A stretch of 34,820 nucleotides of DNA, taken from NCBI GenBank assembly GCA_012523085.1, contig JAAYJC010000045.1, positions 1 through 34,820 of the forward strand, given 5' to 3'. The stretch is from Clostridiales bacterium (lineage in GTDB: Bacteria > Bacillota > Clostridia > Oscillospirales > Oscillospiraceae). Shown here piece by piece: positions 7,484 to 15,562 of the stretch; the first letter of the stretch is position 1; the number at the start of each line of letters is the position of its first letter. The position numbers and the translations under genes were made by a program. The notes beneath the pieces were generated by a model, which was given only the letters and a program-made list of their open reading frames with translations, was not told the DNA's origin and searched no databases.

Positions 7484-9541
7484 ATGAACGATAAACAGAA
7501 GAGTATCAGTGAAAACAGCAAAAACGAGCAGTTGGGGATGTTTCGCAAAAATGACAATCAAAACCAGGCGCTTACGACGAATCAAGGGCTTAAAATCGCA
7601 GAGGATGAGGTCAGCTTAAAAGCAGGAGAACGCGGCCCGACGCTGATGGAAGATTTCCATTTCAGAGAAAAGGTCACTCATTTTGACCATGAACGGATTC
7701 CCGAGCGGGTAGTTCATGCACGCGGTTCCGGAGCCCACGGCGTTTTTGAAGTATATGAATCAATGCGATCCTATACAAAGGCTAAGTTCCTGCAAGATCC
7801 AAACATGAAGACCCCTGTGTTTGTACGTTTTTCAACAGTTATTGGTTTTCGAGGTTCAAAGGACACGGCACGGGATGTTCGTGGTTTTGCAACAAAGTTT
7901 TATACGGAAGAAGGAAACTATGATTTAGTAGCCAATAATATGGCGCCTTTTTTTATACAGGATGCCATAAAGTTTCCGGATTTTATACACGCGAACAAAC
8001 CGGAACCGAACAACGAAATTCCCCAAGCAACAGCCTCCCATGACACATTTTGGGATTGGATTACACAGAATCAAGAATCGGCGCACATGGTTATGTGGGC
8101 AATGAGCGACCGAGCCATCCCAAGGAGCTTTCGCATGATGGAAGGCTTCGGTGTAAACACCTTTCGCTTTATTAATGAAGAGGGTAAGGCGCATTTTGTG
8201 AAGTTCCACTGGAAACCACTGTTGGGCGTGCATTCTCTCTTACAAGCCGAAGCCGCAAAAATCGGTGGAGAGGATCCGGACTTTAACCGCCGTGATTTAT
8301 GGGACAATATTGAAATGGGCAATTATCCGGAGTTCGAGCTGGGGGTGCAGCTGCTTGAGGAAAAGGATGAATTTTCCTTTGACTTTGATATTCTGGATCC
8401 GACAAAACTTTGGCCGGAAGAGGATGTACCGGTTCGCATTATTGGAAAAATGACTTTAAACCGCAATGTGGACAATTTTTTCGCGGAAACCGAGCAAGTA
8501 GCTTTTCATCCGGGAAATGTAGTGCCGGGAATTGACTTTTCAAATGACCCCCTTTTACAGGGGCGACTGTTCTCGTACCTCGATACCCAGTTGATTCGTC
8601 TTGGCGGACCTAACTTCCATGAGATTCCCATTAACCGTCCGGTTTGTCCTTTTCACAATAATCAACGAGACGGCTACGGCCGCCAGACCATCAACGTAGG
8701 AAATGTTGCATACCACCGCAATGCCATGGCGAATAATTCTCCTTATCCCGTCGGTGAGAATGAGGGGGGCTATGTTCACCACCAGGAAAAGGTTGAAGGT
8801 AACAAGATCCGTGCCCGAAGCGCCAGCTTTAATGATCACTTCTCACAGGCGACTCTATTCTGGAACAGCATGAGCGCACCCGAAAGGCAGCATATCATTA
8901 ATGCATTCGCCTTTGAGGTAGGCAGAGTGAAGGACAAATGCATTAAGCAACGCGTCACTGATATGTTTGCCAATGTGGACCTGGACCTGGCAAAGGCCAT
9001 AGCAATCAAAGTCGGGGCCACCCCCCCGGCCTCGGGCGGCTCAACGGTGACCAAAGCCTCCCCCGCTCTCAGCCAGGAAAACACGGTAAAGACAGCCCGA
9101 ACAAGGACTGTTGCGGTCATCATTGCCGAGGGATTTGATTATGATCAGGTTAACGGGGTTATTAAAGCACTACAGGCAGAGGGCGCTCAAGCGGCTATAA
9201 TAAGCGATAAGATCGGGATGATAACAAGCTCTGATGCCAGCCAGATGGAAGCAGTAAAATCTTTTATCACTGACTCATCGGTTGTTTTTGACGCTGTTTA
9301 TATTGACGGGGGTAAAAAGGCAGATCCATACTTTGCCATGGAGGCCTGCAAGTTCCTAAAAGAAGCATTCATACACTTTAAGCCTATAGCAGGAACAAAT
9401 GAAGGCAAACAATGGATTGAAGACGAAAAGATCGGAAATAGTCTTGGGGTCTTTTTGGGATCAGTTGGAGATAATGAATTTATAAGTCAATTTATTAAAG
9501 GCATTGCGTTTCATCGATTTTGGGATCGAATACTTGTATAA
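7484..9541 (+). CDS. Large-subunit (clade 2) monofunctional haem catalase
   Basis: The enzyme converts hydrogen peroxide to water and oxygen. The 685-residue product carries the distal His78 in [12 protein letters not shown], Asn151-Asn152 before MAPFF and the haem-ligand Tyr365 in [15 protein letters not shown]. After the catalase core (to ~510) and a Ser/Pro/Thr linker, residues ~540-685 form a DJ-1/PfpI-like glutamine-amidotransferase fold domain ([29 protein letters not shown]), which defines the HPII/KatE-type large catalases. The start at ATG 7484 follows GGAGG at 7468-7472. It stands alone between the fab regulator and a terminator. The gene symbol is left open because katA/katE naming varies. 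Confidence 0.95.
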   Translation: MNDKQKSISENSKNEQLGMFRKNDNQNQALTTNQGLKIAEDEVSLKAGERGPTLMEDFHFREKVTHFDHERIPERVVHARGSGAHGVFEVYESMRSYTKAKFLQDPNMKTPVFVRFSTVIGFRGSKDTARDVRGFATKFYTEEGNYDLVANNMAPFFIQDAIKFPDFIHANKPEPNNEIPQATASHDTFWDWITQNQESAHMVMWAMSDRAIPRSFRMMEGFGVNTFRFINEEGKAHFVKFHWKPLLGVHSLLQAEAAKIGGEDPDFNRRDLWDNIEMGNYPEFELGVQLLEEKDEFSFDFDILDPTKLWPEEDVPVRIIGKMTLNRNVDNFFAETEQVAFHPGNVVPGIDFSNDPLLQGRLFSYLDTQLIRLGGPNFHEIPINRPVCPFHNNQRDGYGRQTINVGNVAYHRNAMANNSPYPVGENEGGYVHHQEKVEGNKIRARSASFNDHFSQATLFWNSMSAPERQHIINAFAFEVGRVKDKCIKQRVTDMFANVDLDLAKAIAIKVGATPPASGGSTVTKASPALSQENTVKTARTRTVAVIIAEGFDYDQVNGVIKALQAEGAQAAIISDKIGMITSSDASQMEAVKSFITDSSVVFDAVYIDGGKKADPYFAMEACKFLKEAFIHFKPIAGTNEGKQWIEDEKIGNSLGVFLGSVGDNEFISQFIKGIAFHRFWDRILV

Positions 9542-9564
9542 TTGCTGTTAATGTATCGCTGCAG

Positions 9565-9604
9565 ACCGTCAATTCGGAGATAAACCTCCCGGTTGACGGT
9601 TTTA
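9565..9604 (+). terminator. Intrinsic terminator after the catalase gene
   Basis: ACCGTCAA (9565-9572) pairs with TTGACGGT (9593-9600), followed by TTTT and further T-rich sequence. It lies 24 bp after the catalase stop. Confidence 0.75.
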
Positions 9605-9845
9605 CCTTATCAAATGATTAAATCTGAAGGCTGATACATTATCCTAATCTCCATTCAAAATGCAGACCGGCGTAATTATTCTGCTATACTGTGACCGCCG
9701 GTATATAATTTCAGCAATTCGCCGGTAAGAAATCATGAGATTTTCTTAACCTTTGAAACTAAAATTGCTCTTACTTTCATATCCGTTGTTCTTCTTTTGT
9801 TTGCTATAACCAAAATACCCGCATAAATAATGCAATATTTCTGTA
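9605..9845. other. Intergenic stretch with inverted and direct repeats, no gene seen
   Basis: This A/T-rich stretch holds no convincing reading frame. It contains an inverted repeat ACCGGCG (9666-9672) with CGCCGGT (9696-9702), and a direct second copy of CGCCGGT at 9720-9726. A perfect TATAAT lies at 9704-9709 but has no good -35 partner. A short imperfect hairpin (AAGAAATC with GATTTTCTT, about 9727-9747) follows. Confidence 0.4.
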
Positions 9846-9874
9846 TTGTCAAATGGTAACATTTCATTTATCAT
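9846..9874 (+). promoter_or_regulatory. Promoter of the Re-citrate-synthase-like gene
   Basis: A -35 TTGTCA (9846-9851) and -10 TATCAT (9869-9874) are separated by 17 bp. Each is one mismatch from consensus. They lie about 55 bp before the start codon. Confidence 0.6.
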
Positions 9875-9929
9875 ATCAATAATGAAAGATTCTAAAATCT
9901 GAAATTGCAATTCGGGAGGATTACATGAA

Positions 9930-11297
9930 ATGGTATTATTTGATGAAAAGAAAAAGTTCCTGATGGAATCCGATTATGAGTACACGCTTCAGGAACCGAA
10001 TGAACCGAATTTTTATAGAGACGTTTTCCCATATACGGAAATTCCGAAATGCACGTTTAACCACAGAGTCAGTCCGATGGATCCGCCGGATGAGATTTGG
10101 ATCACGGACACGACCTTCAGGGACGGTCAGCAAAGCCGCGCACCCTATACACCGGAGCAGATCGTGCATCTCTTCAAGCTGCTGAATAAACTTGGCGGTC
10201 CGAAAGGCAAGATACGCCAGTCGGAGTTTTTCCTGTACAGTGAAACGGATAAAAAAGCGCTGCGTCTCTGTCAAGAGCTCGGACTCCCATTTCCCGAGAT
10301 CACCGGTTGGATCAGGGCAAGCAAGCAGGACTTTTCGATCGCAAAGGATATGGGACTGAAAGAATGCGGCATCCTTGTCAGCTGCAGCGATTACCATATC
10401 TTCAATAAACTCAAAAAGTCCCGCGGCAAGGCAATGGAGGACTATCTGAATGTCATAAAGGATGCCCTGTCGGTCGGTATCCGTCCAAGATGTCATTTTG
10501 AGGATATAACCAGAGCCGATTTTTATGGTTTTGTCGTTCCGTTTGCGCACGCGCTGAGCAATCTGTCCAGAGAAAGCGGCGTTCCAATTAAGATACGTAT
10601 TTGCGATACACTGGGATACGGCATCCCGTTTACCGGCGCTTCTCTGCCTCGGAGTATCCCGGGCATCATATATGGTCTGAAGATCTACGCAGGCTATGAT
10701 TCTGAACAGCTGGAATGGCATGGGCATAACGACTTTTACAAGGCTGTTGTCAATGCCTCTACAGCCTGGCTGTACGGCGCTTCCGCCGTCAACTGCTCGC
10801 TGCTCGGTATCGGGGAACGGACCGGAAACACGCCGCTTGAAGCGATGATTATTGAATATGCACAGCTGCGCGGAACCCTCGACGGATTTGACACGACGGT
10901 CATCCGCGACATTGCCGATTATTACGAAAAAGAGCTCGGGTATGAAATTCCGGCCAATACACCGTATGTAGGACGCGACTTCAACATGACCCAGGCCGGC
11001 ATCCATGCAGACGGACTGCTCAAGGACGAGGAAATCTATAATATTTTTGATACGGCAACTTTGCTGAAAAGCCCTCCGGGCATATCGATTACGTCCACTT
11101 CCGGTGCAGCCGGCATCGCCCTCTGGCTTAACCGCAACATTTTTATCGGAAATACAATATCCAAAAATGATGAGCGTGTCTTGAAGCTCAAGGATTGGGT
11201 AGATAATCAATACGCAAAAGGCAGAGTGACCACCATCGGAAAGGAAGAACTCTGGGAAGCGGCAAAAAACCTGTGCATACTGCCTTCAAGTCATTGA
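9930..11297 (+). CDS. Re-citrate-synthase-like HMGL/isopropylmalate synthase family enzyme
   Basis: This 455-residue protein belongs to the DRE-TIM metallolyase superfamily (HMG-CoA lyase, isopropylmalate and homocitrate synthases), which condenses acetyl-CoA with a 2-oxo acid. The signature TDTTFRDGQQS spans 59-69, RCHFEDITRAD follows near 187-197, and the metal motif is WHGHND with His264 and His266. A long N-terminal extension, GGPKGKIRQSEFFLYS and the late RDFNMTQAGIHADGLLKDEEIYNIFD resemble the anaerobes' Re-citrate synthase first shown in Clostridium kluyveri. That would supply citrate for 2-oxoglutarate and glutamate. Homocitrate or isopropylmalate synthesis cannot be excluded. GGGAGGA at 9914-9920 supports the start. 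Its last codons lie in a palindromic repeat. Confidence 0.72.
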   Translation: MVLFDEKKKFLMESDYEYTLQEPNEPNFYRDVFPYTEIPKCTFNHRVSPMDPPDEIWITDTTFRDGQQSRAPYTPEQIVHLFKLLNKLGGPKGKIRQSEFFLYSETDKKALRLCQELGLPFPEITGWIRASKQDFSIAKDMGLKECGILVSCSDYHIFNKLKKSRGKAMEDYLNVIKDALSVGIRPRCHFEDITRADFYGFVVPFAHALSNLSRESGVPIKIRICDTLGYGIPFTGASLPRSIPGIIYGLKIYAGYDSEQLEWHGHNDFYKAVVNASTAWLYGASAVNCSLLGIGERTGNTPLEAMIIEYAQLRGTLDGFDTTVIRDIADYYEKELGYEIPANTPYVGRDFNMTQAGIHADGLLKDEEIYNIFDTATLLKSPPGISITSTSGAAGIALWLNRNIFIGNTISKNDERVLKLKDWVDNQYAKGRVTTIGKEELWEAAKNLCILPSSH

Positions 11298-11368
11298 CTT
11301 GAAGGCAGCGCCTTGAAGTCATTGACTTAAAAGTCAGTGCCTTGAAGTCATTGACTTAAAAGTCAGTG
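11281..11368. repeat. Tandem ~29-bp palindrome-bearing repeats overlapping a stop codon
   Basis: Two identical 29-bp units lie head to tail at 11311-11339 and 11340-11368. A diverged 28-bp unit (11283-11310) precedes them and includes the last codons and TGA of the citrate-synthase-like gene. Every unit contains the palindrome AAGTCATTGACTT. The first unit forms a perfect hairpin on its own (TGCCTTCAAGTCA 11281-11293 with 11295-11307). There are no spacers, so it is not a CRISPR array. Confidence 0.9.
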
Positions 11369-11410
11369 CCACTGAACAGATGCGTTTACGAAACGCATCT
11401 GTTCAGTGGC
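11368..11410. terminator. Bidirectional 20-bp perfect hairpin between convergent genes
   Basis: Bases 11368-11387 (GCCACTGAACAGATGCGTTT) pair perfectly with 11391-11410 around a 3-base loop. It is followed on the plus strand by ATTATTTAAT. It lies between the ends of the citrate-synthase-like gene (plus) and the MATE gene (minus), whose stop is 2 bp away. It probably terminates or insulates both transcripts, although its T-tract is poor. Confidence 0.75.
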
Positions 11411-11411
11411 A

Positions 11412-12848
11412 TTATTTAATCAATTGACGATACCATTGACGTTTATTAACCCAATATCCGTTTATTATGACCTTTAGAAACTGGTCGCTTCGAAGGATGC
11501 AGAAAGTCACAAGCGGGGGCCATTTCAACAAATATGCCGATATCCATGCCAGCGGCAGCGCTACGATCCACATCGCGAAGCTGTCAACGATGAAGCTGTA
11601 CTTCGAGTTTCCTCCCCCCAGAATAATACCGGAAGAAACGGGGTATTGGTAACAGGTTGCCAAAACGATAAAGCAAAGCGCAAGAATCATCTGACGCGCA
11701 AGGGCCATCGTCTCGGGTGTAAGTTCGTAAAAGCTGAGGAGGAGGCCGCGCAGGGAAAACAGTATACCGGCTGAAGTAATGCCAATAAGTATATACATGA
11801 GTTGGAGTGTTTTTGAATAGGCATTTATCCTGTCCTTTTTTCCTTCCCCTATGGCCTTGCCGATAATGATAGCGGACGCGCTGCCACAGGTCATCCCGAC
11901 GACGCCGGTTATCTGCCAAGCTATGCTCATAATGCTGTTCGCGGCAAGTGCGGCTGTTGAAGAATGCCCAAGTATGGCTGTCTGTGCCGATACACCCAGA
12001 GCAAAGGAAAGGAGGGTACCCGTCACAGGAAGTGCCGCTTTTAAAAACAACCCTATATCGGTGAAATCAAAACGCAGAAGGTCGACCGCTCTAATTCTCA
12101 GCTTTTTATCAACCAGAAATACATAAACGAGCATGACAAGGACCTCAACAATACGGCTTATCAATGAAGCCAGCGCAGCACCTGTAACGCCCATTTCAGG
12201 CGCACCGAACTTGCCGAATATAAATGTATAGTTCAGGCAGATATTGAGAATAAGGGTGAGCACAGATAGCACAGGCCCGATAAAGGTCGTCTCGACGCTT
12301 CGCAGGCCCCACATCAGGCAATAAGAAACGGGAAACAAGACAAAAGTCCAGCGCATCAGCACCAGATACTGCCGCCCCTGTGCCAGTACCTCGGGGTCGT
12401 TTGTAAAAAATAACAATATCGTGTTCGGTGTCAGCAGTGTTGCGGCCGTGAATAGCGTGCCTAAAGCGACGGCAAACTTCCAGCCCATACCTATGAAGCG
12501 GCGTATCTGTTCCGGTTTCTTCATACCCCAGTAACGGGAGCCGATCATCACAATACCGGTTCCGATACCGTTAATCATCAGCTGCAGGATATAGTGTATC
12601 TGACTGACGAGCGCAGATCCCGACATGGCATCCTCGCTGTAAGCACCCAGCATTACATTGTCGGCCAGGTTCACACAGTAGCTCAATAACTGCTGTAATG
12701 CCAGAGCAGCTGAAATGGCAAAAAAGGTCTTGTAAAACATTTTATCCTTTATTAAATATTTCACCAACCGATACCCCCGGTTTTCGACTTTGACGTGCTC
12801 ATATGAGCATACCATGTATCGTTCTGTTTCACAATAATCAGACGGCAT
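11412..12848 (-). CDS. MATE-family multidrug/cation antiporter
   Basis: This 478-residue inner-membrane protein exports compounds in exchange for Na+ or H+. After a ~35-residue polar N-terminus it shows about twelve hydrophobic segments in two similar halves. MATE features include the N-half LADNVMLGAYSEDAMSGSAL and the mid-region GVTGAALASLISR. The start ATG at 12848 is preceded by GAAAGG a few bases upstream. The gene is alone on the minus strand, divergent from the alcohol dehydrogenase and convergent with the citrate-synthase-like gene. The substrate cannot be told from sequence. Confidence 0.9.
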   Translation of the reverse strand: MPSDYCETERYMVCSYEHVKVENRGYRLVKYLIKDKMFYKTFFAISAALALQQLLSYCVNLADNVMLGAYSEDAMSGSALVSQIHYILQLMINGIGTGIVMIGSRYWGMKKPEQIRRFIGMGWKFAVALGTLFTAATLLTPNTILLFFTNDPEVLAQGRQYLVLMRWTFVLFPVSYCLMWGLRSVETTFIGPVLSVLTLILNICLNYTFIFGKFGAPEMGVTGAALASLISRIVEVLVMLVYVFLVDKKLRIRAVDLLRFDFTDIGLFLKAALPVTGTLLSFALGVSAQTAILGHSSTAALAANSIMSIAWQITGVVGMTCGSASAIIIGKAIGEGKKDRINAYSKTLQLMYILIGITSAGILFSLRGLLLSFYELTPETMALARQMILALCFIVLATCYQYPVSSGIILGGGNSKYSFIVDSFAMWIVALPLAWISAYLLKWPPLVTFCILRSDQFLKVIINGYWVNKRQWYRQLIK

Positions 12849-12930
12849 TGCAGCCTTTCATTTCAATTTGTTTTTTGATATACTGTGACCGAGCGCTTTT
12901 AATTTTAAACAATGAAAGAAGGTCAGGATT

Positions 12931-14040
12931 GTGAAATGTAAGGTCGCCATTTTACCGAAGATAAACGAACCGTTTGTTATTGAAGAATGCGACCTGAGTG
13001 ATCCCTCACCTGCTCAGGTCAGATTAAAGGTCAAGACGTGCACAATCTGCCACAGCGATATTCATTCCGTCAAAGGCGAACATGGGTCATTTGAAGGATC
13101 TGGAACAGTCGGGCATGAGATAGCGGGAATCGTAGATGCCGTCGGCTCAAAGGTTACCTATGTCAAACCCGGCGACCGCGTGATCGCCTGTATCGTTTGA
13201 GCAGGCTGCGGCACCTGCGAGCAATGCATGAAGGATCGACCATGGTTCTGCACGACGCTCCCCCCGTCAGAGTTTCGCCGGCCAAGCGCGTATACGCGAA
13301 AAAACGGGGAGGTCCCGATCCAGACTGGCGCCACGGTGACCGGCTTTGCGGAATATACAAACTGTGAAGAAAACTGCCTTGTCAAGCTTGACCCTGATAT
13401 CCCTTATGAAGTCGGCTCAGCTTTGGCCTGCGGTTTTATTTCCGGCTTTGGCGCTGTGATCAACAGATGTAAAGTGAAAATGGGTGACAGCGTTTTAGTA
13501 TTCGGATGTGGCGGTGTCGGGCTGTCTGCCATTCAGGGTGCGCGCCTCTGCGGATCCTACCCGATAGTAGCGATAGACCTCGTGGATAGCAAATTGACGC
13601 TGGCAAAAAGGGTCGGTGCAAGTCATACCTTCAACCCAAAATACTGTGATGTGACAGCTGAAGTAAAAAAACTGCTGGGCTTCGGTGCCGATCATACGAT
13701 CGTGGCTACAGCGGGAAAAAACATCAAGCGTCAGGCTATTGATATGACAGCACCATACGGGCAGGTCTGCTTCATCGGTCATAGCACTAAAGAGCAGGAA
13801 ATGCTTTATGATGTAAGTGCGATGGAACTCTTAACCGGAATGCGGCTGACCGGAAGCGTGATGGGCGTCGTTACGCTGCGTCGCGATCTTCCGCGTTATA
13901 TGCAGCTATATAAAGCAGGTCTTATTGATATTGACTGTATGCTTACAAACCGCTATTCTCTTGAGCAAATCAATGAAGCTTTTGAAAACGCCGAACACGG
14001 CGGTGCCCTCAAAAACGTCGTCGTGATTGATCCGGATTAA
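12931..14040 (+). pseudogene. Zinc-dependent alcohol dehydrogenase interrupted by one in-frame TGA
   Basis: This medium-chain dehydrogenase would oxidise alcohols or reduce aldehydes with NAD(P). The frame starts with GTG 12931 (GAAGG at 12918-12922) and would be 369 codons, with a TGA as codon 90 (13198-13200). The same frame is intact on both sides. Before it are catalytic-zinc ligands Cys40 (CTICHSD) and His62 (GTVGHEIAG). Directly after it are all four structural-zinc cysteines (93, 96, 99, 107), and later the Rossmann motif VFGCGGVGLSAIQGA. No frameshift or second lesion was found, so the stop is recent, suppressed or a sequencing error. An internal start at 13228 would give only 270 residues without the catalytic zinc site. 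Confidence 0.8.
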
Positions 14041-14097
14041 CCATCTGCTGTCTTCTGTTGAAAGTTCTTTAAATTTACTGATTCGGTGAACTTCATA

Positions 14098-14126
14098 TTG
14101 CTATCCTCCGCAACATGTGGTATGAT
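14098..14126 (+). promoter_or_regulatory. Promoter of the radical-SAM repair gene
   Basis: TTGCTA (14098-14103) and TATGAT (14121-14126) are separated by 17 bp. The -10 is one mismatch from consensus. The predicted start site falls within the LexA box just downstream. Confidence 0.6.
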
Positions 14127-14133
14127 TATTTAG

Positions 14134-14145
14134 GAACATACGTTC
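14134..14145 (+). promoter_or_regulatory. LexA (SOS) operator
   Basis: GAACATACGTTC is a perfect copy of the Gram-positive LexA/DinR core GAAC-N4-GTTC. Its centre, ATAC, also fits the purine-any-purine-pyrimidine rule of the Bacillus subtilis box. It starts 8 bp after the -10 box, so bound LexA would block transcription. Confidence 0.75.
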
Positions 14146-14173
14146 TATTTTGAAAGTTGCGGTATGGAGAATA

Positions 14174-14244
14174 GCGTGAAAGATACTTTCACGCACTGAA
14201 GAAATCGATTTTTCCTGACTGTTTGTGCTGCCGCTTCGCGGCAG
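14174..14244 (+). promoter_or_regulatory. Two leader hairpins before the radical-SAM gene
   Basis: The first is a perfect 9-bp stem with a 3-base loop (14174-14182 with 14186-14194; GCGTGAAAG and its complement). The second is a perfect 7-bp stem (CTGCCGC 14228-14234 with 14238-14244), ending three bases before the GGAG ribosome site. Both lie in the predicted 5' leader and may affect translation or transcript stability. Confidence 0.5.
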
Positions 14245-14257
14245 TATGGAGAAAAAT

Positions 14258-15484
14258 ATGGCCGGTATAATCATGAACAGCGAGCCTTTTCCGGAAGAAA
14301 AGCTTCTTATGATGCATGAGGATGCACGATATGATGTCGCCGATGATGATAAGGCCTGTATTCCGGACCTTTATTCAATTAGAACCGGGATAAAATCGAA
14401 GCTGTCTCCGCCAAAGGTACCGAAGGTGTTTTTGTCCAACAACTGTATATTTAACTGCGCATACTGCTCTTGCAGATGCAGTAATGACAAAAGGCGCTAT
14501 GCCGCCGCACCGAAAGAGCTGGCAGAGCTTTCGGTTAAACAGGCCCGACTAAGCAGCCGCGGTATTTTTATTACCTCGGCGATCTATAAAAACCCCGATT
14601 ATACGCAGGAGCTGATAATAGAGACGCTGAAAATCATCCGGCGGGACTATTATTATAAGGGTTATATACATGCCAAGGTCATGCCGGGTGCGGACCGGGA
14701 GCTGATCTATCAAACCGGCACGCTGGCAAACCGTCTGAGTGTGAACATTGAAGTCGCTAAAAGTGAGAATTATAACTTGATTGCGAAAAATAAAAATAAG
14801 AACAACATTTTGACCCCAATGGGCCAAATCAGCGCGCTGATAAAGGCTATGAAGAACGATTCTTCGCGCTTCCGGCCTGCTTTCGCGGTTTCACAGACCA
14901 CTCAATTGATGGCGGGAAGCGCAGGAGAGGATGATTATACGATCCTGAGGCTTTCAAGGGCATTATATCGGAAATACGACTTAAAGCGCATATATTATAC
15001 CGCCTTTCATTATGAGCACCCGGCCGTCGGTTATGACAACCTTAGCTTTACTACAACGCCGAAATGGCGCGTCGCTCGACTCTACCAGGCCGACCGGCTC
15101 ATTTCGCTTTATGGTTTCTCCGCCGAGGAACTCGCACCCGAATCATCGCCGAACCTTATGCGGGACATCGATCCGAAAGCTGCCTGGGCGATCAGGAATC
15201 TTCACCTTTTTCCGGTCGAGGCAAATAAGGCCGATTACGAAATGCTGCTGCGTGTTCCGGGTATCGGCGTCACACTATCCAAGCGAATCATTGCGGCGAG
15301 AAAGACCATGACAATAACCTTTGAGGTACTAAAAGCACTCGGGGTTTCCATGAGACGCAGCGCCAATTTTTTAACCTGCATCGGCAAATTCTATGGCGGT
15401 GTTTGTTTAGACACCGAAATGTTGAAAACGACACTGTCCGATAAGGCCCCCATTTTCACAGACCAACTATCACTCACATTGTGA
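14258..15484 (+). CDS. Putative DNA modification/repair radical-SAM protein
   Basis: The 408-residue protein has the radical-SAM [4Fe-4S] motif CIFNCAYC (Cys63, Cys67, Cys70). At about 330-375 it has a helix-hairpin-helix DNA-binding region (LLRVPGIGVTLSKRIIAARK). This arrangement matches the family annotated as putative DNA modification/repair radical-SAM proteins, normally paired with a uracil-DNA-glycosylase-like partner, which is not adjacent here. The biochemical reaction is unknown. The start at ATG 14258 is set by GGAG at 14248-14251; a GTG at 14225 lies inside a hairpin. The promoter carries a LexA box, so SOS induction is expected. Confidence 0.87.
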   Translation: MAGIIMNSEPFPEEKLLMMHEDARYDVADDDKACIPDLYSIRTGIKSKLSPPKVPKVFLSNNCIFNCAYCSCRCSNDKRRYAAAPKELAELSVKQARLSSRGIFITSAIYKNPDYTQELIIETLKIIRRDYYYKGYIHAKVMPGADRELIYQTGTLANRLSVNIEVAKSENYNLIAKNKNKNNILTPMGQISALIKAMKNDSSRFRPAFAVSQTTQLMAGSAGEDDYTILRLSRALYRKYDLKRIYYTAFHYEHPAVGYDNLSFTTTPKWRVARLYQADRLISLYGFSAEELAPESSPNLMRDIDPKAAWAIRNLHLFPVEANKADYEMLLRVPGIGVTLSKRIIAARKTMTITFEVLKALGVSMRRSANFLTCIGKFYGGVCLDTEMLKTTLSDKAPIFTDQLSLTL

Positions 15485-15514
15485 AGCACTCACAATGCGC
15501 TCACATTGTGAGTG
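15471..15514. repeat. Repeated CACTCACA palindromic elements at the radical-SAM 3' end
   Basis: CACTCACATTGTGA (15471-15484) ends with the gene's own TGA stop. CACTCACAATG (15487-15497) is followed by CATTGTGAGTG (15504-15514), its exact reverse complement, making an 11-bp hairpin. All three are variants of one short element. Confidence 0.75.
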
Positions 15515-15525
15515 TGAAAACACAA

Positions 15526-15561
15526 AGAGGCGCTGCCTGGCGGTTTCCAGGCAGCGCCTCT
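15526..15561. terminator. Bidirectional terminator between radical-SAM gene and helicase gene
   Basis: A 15-bp stem (15526-15540 with 15547-15561, core GGCGCTGCCTGG) has a 6-nt loop. It lies between two convergent stop codons. On the minus strand the stem is followed by a T-rich stretch; on the plus strand by TCTTAT. Confidence 0.8.
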
Positions 15562-15562
15562 C

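Noticed and set aside
9936-11210. Long antisense frame of 424 codons opposite the citrate-synthase-like gene
   Set aside because: It is the shadow of a well-conserved gene, shows no recognisable domain and has no ribosome site.
11311-11368. CRISPR array
   Set aside because: The 29-bp repeats are directly adjacent without spacers, and no cas genes are present; the Cas4-like domain belongs to a helicase.
9685-12891. Identical 13-mer TATACTGTGACCG at 9685-9697 and 12879-12891
   Set aside because: The match does not extend to either side, and a few 13-base repeats are expected by chance in a window of this size.
13198-13200. TGA read as tryptophan (altered genetic code)
   Set aside because: Other genes here clearly end at TGA, including fabD, fabZ and the citrate-synthase-like gene, so TGA is a normal stop.
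13198-13240. SECIS-like stem after the TGA in the alcohol dehydrogenase
   Set aside because: The GCAGG/CCTGC stem begins immediately at the TGA and its loop is too close for the usual bacterial element, and the site is not a conserved cysteine. I keep it only as a check, not as a selenocysteine call.
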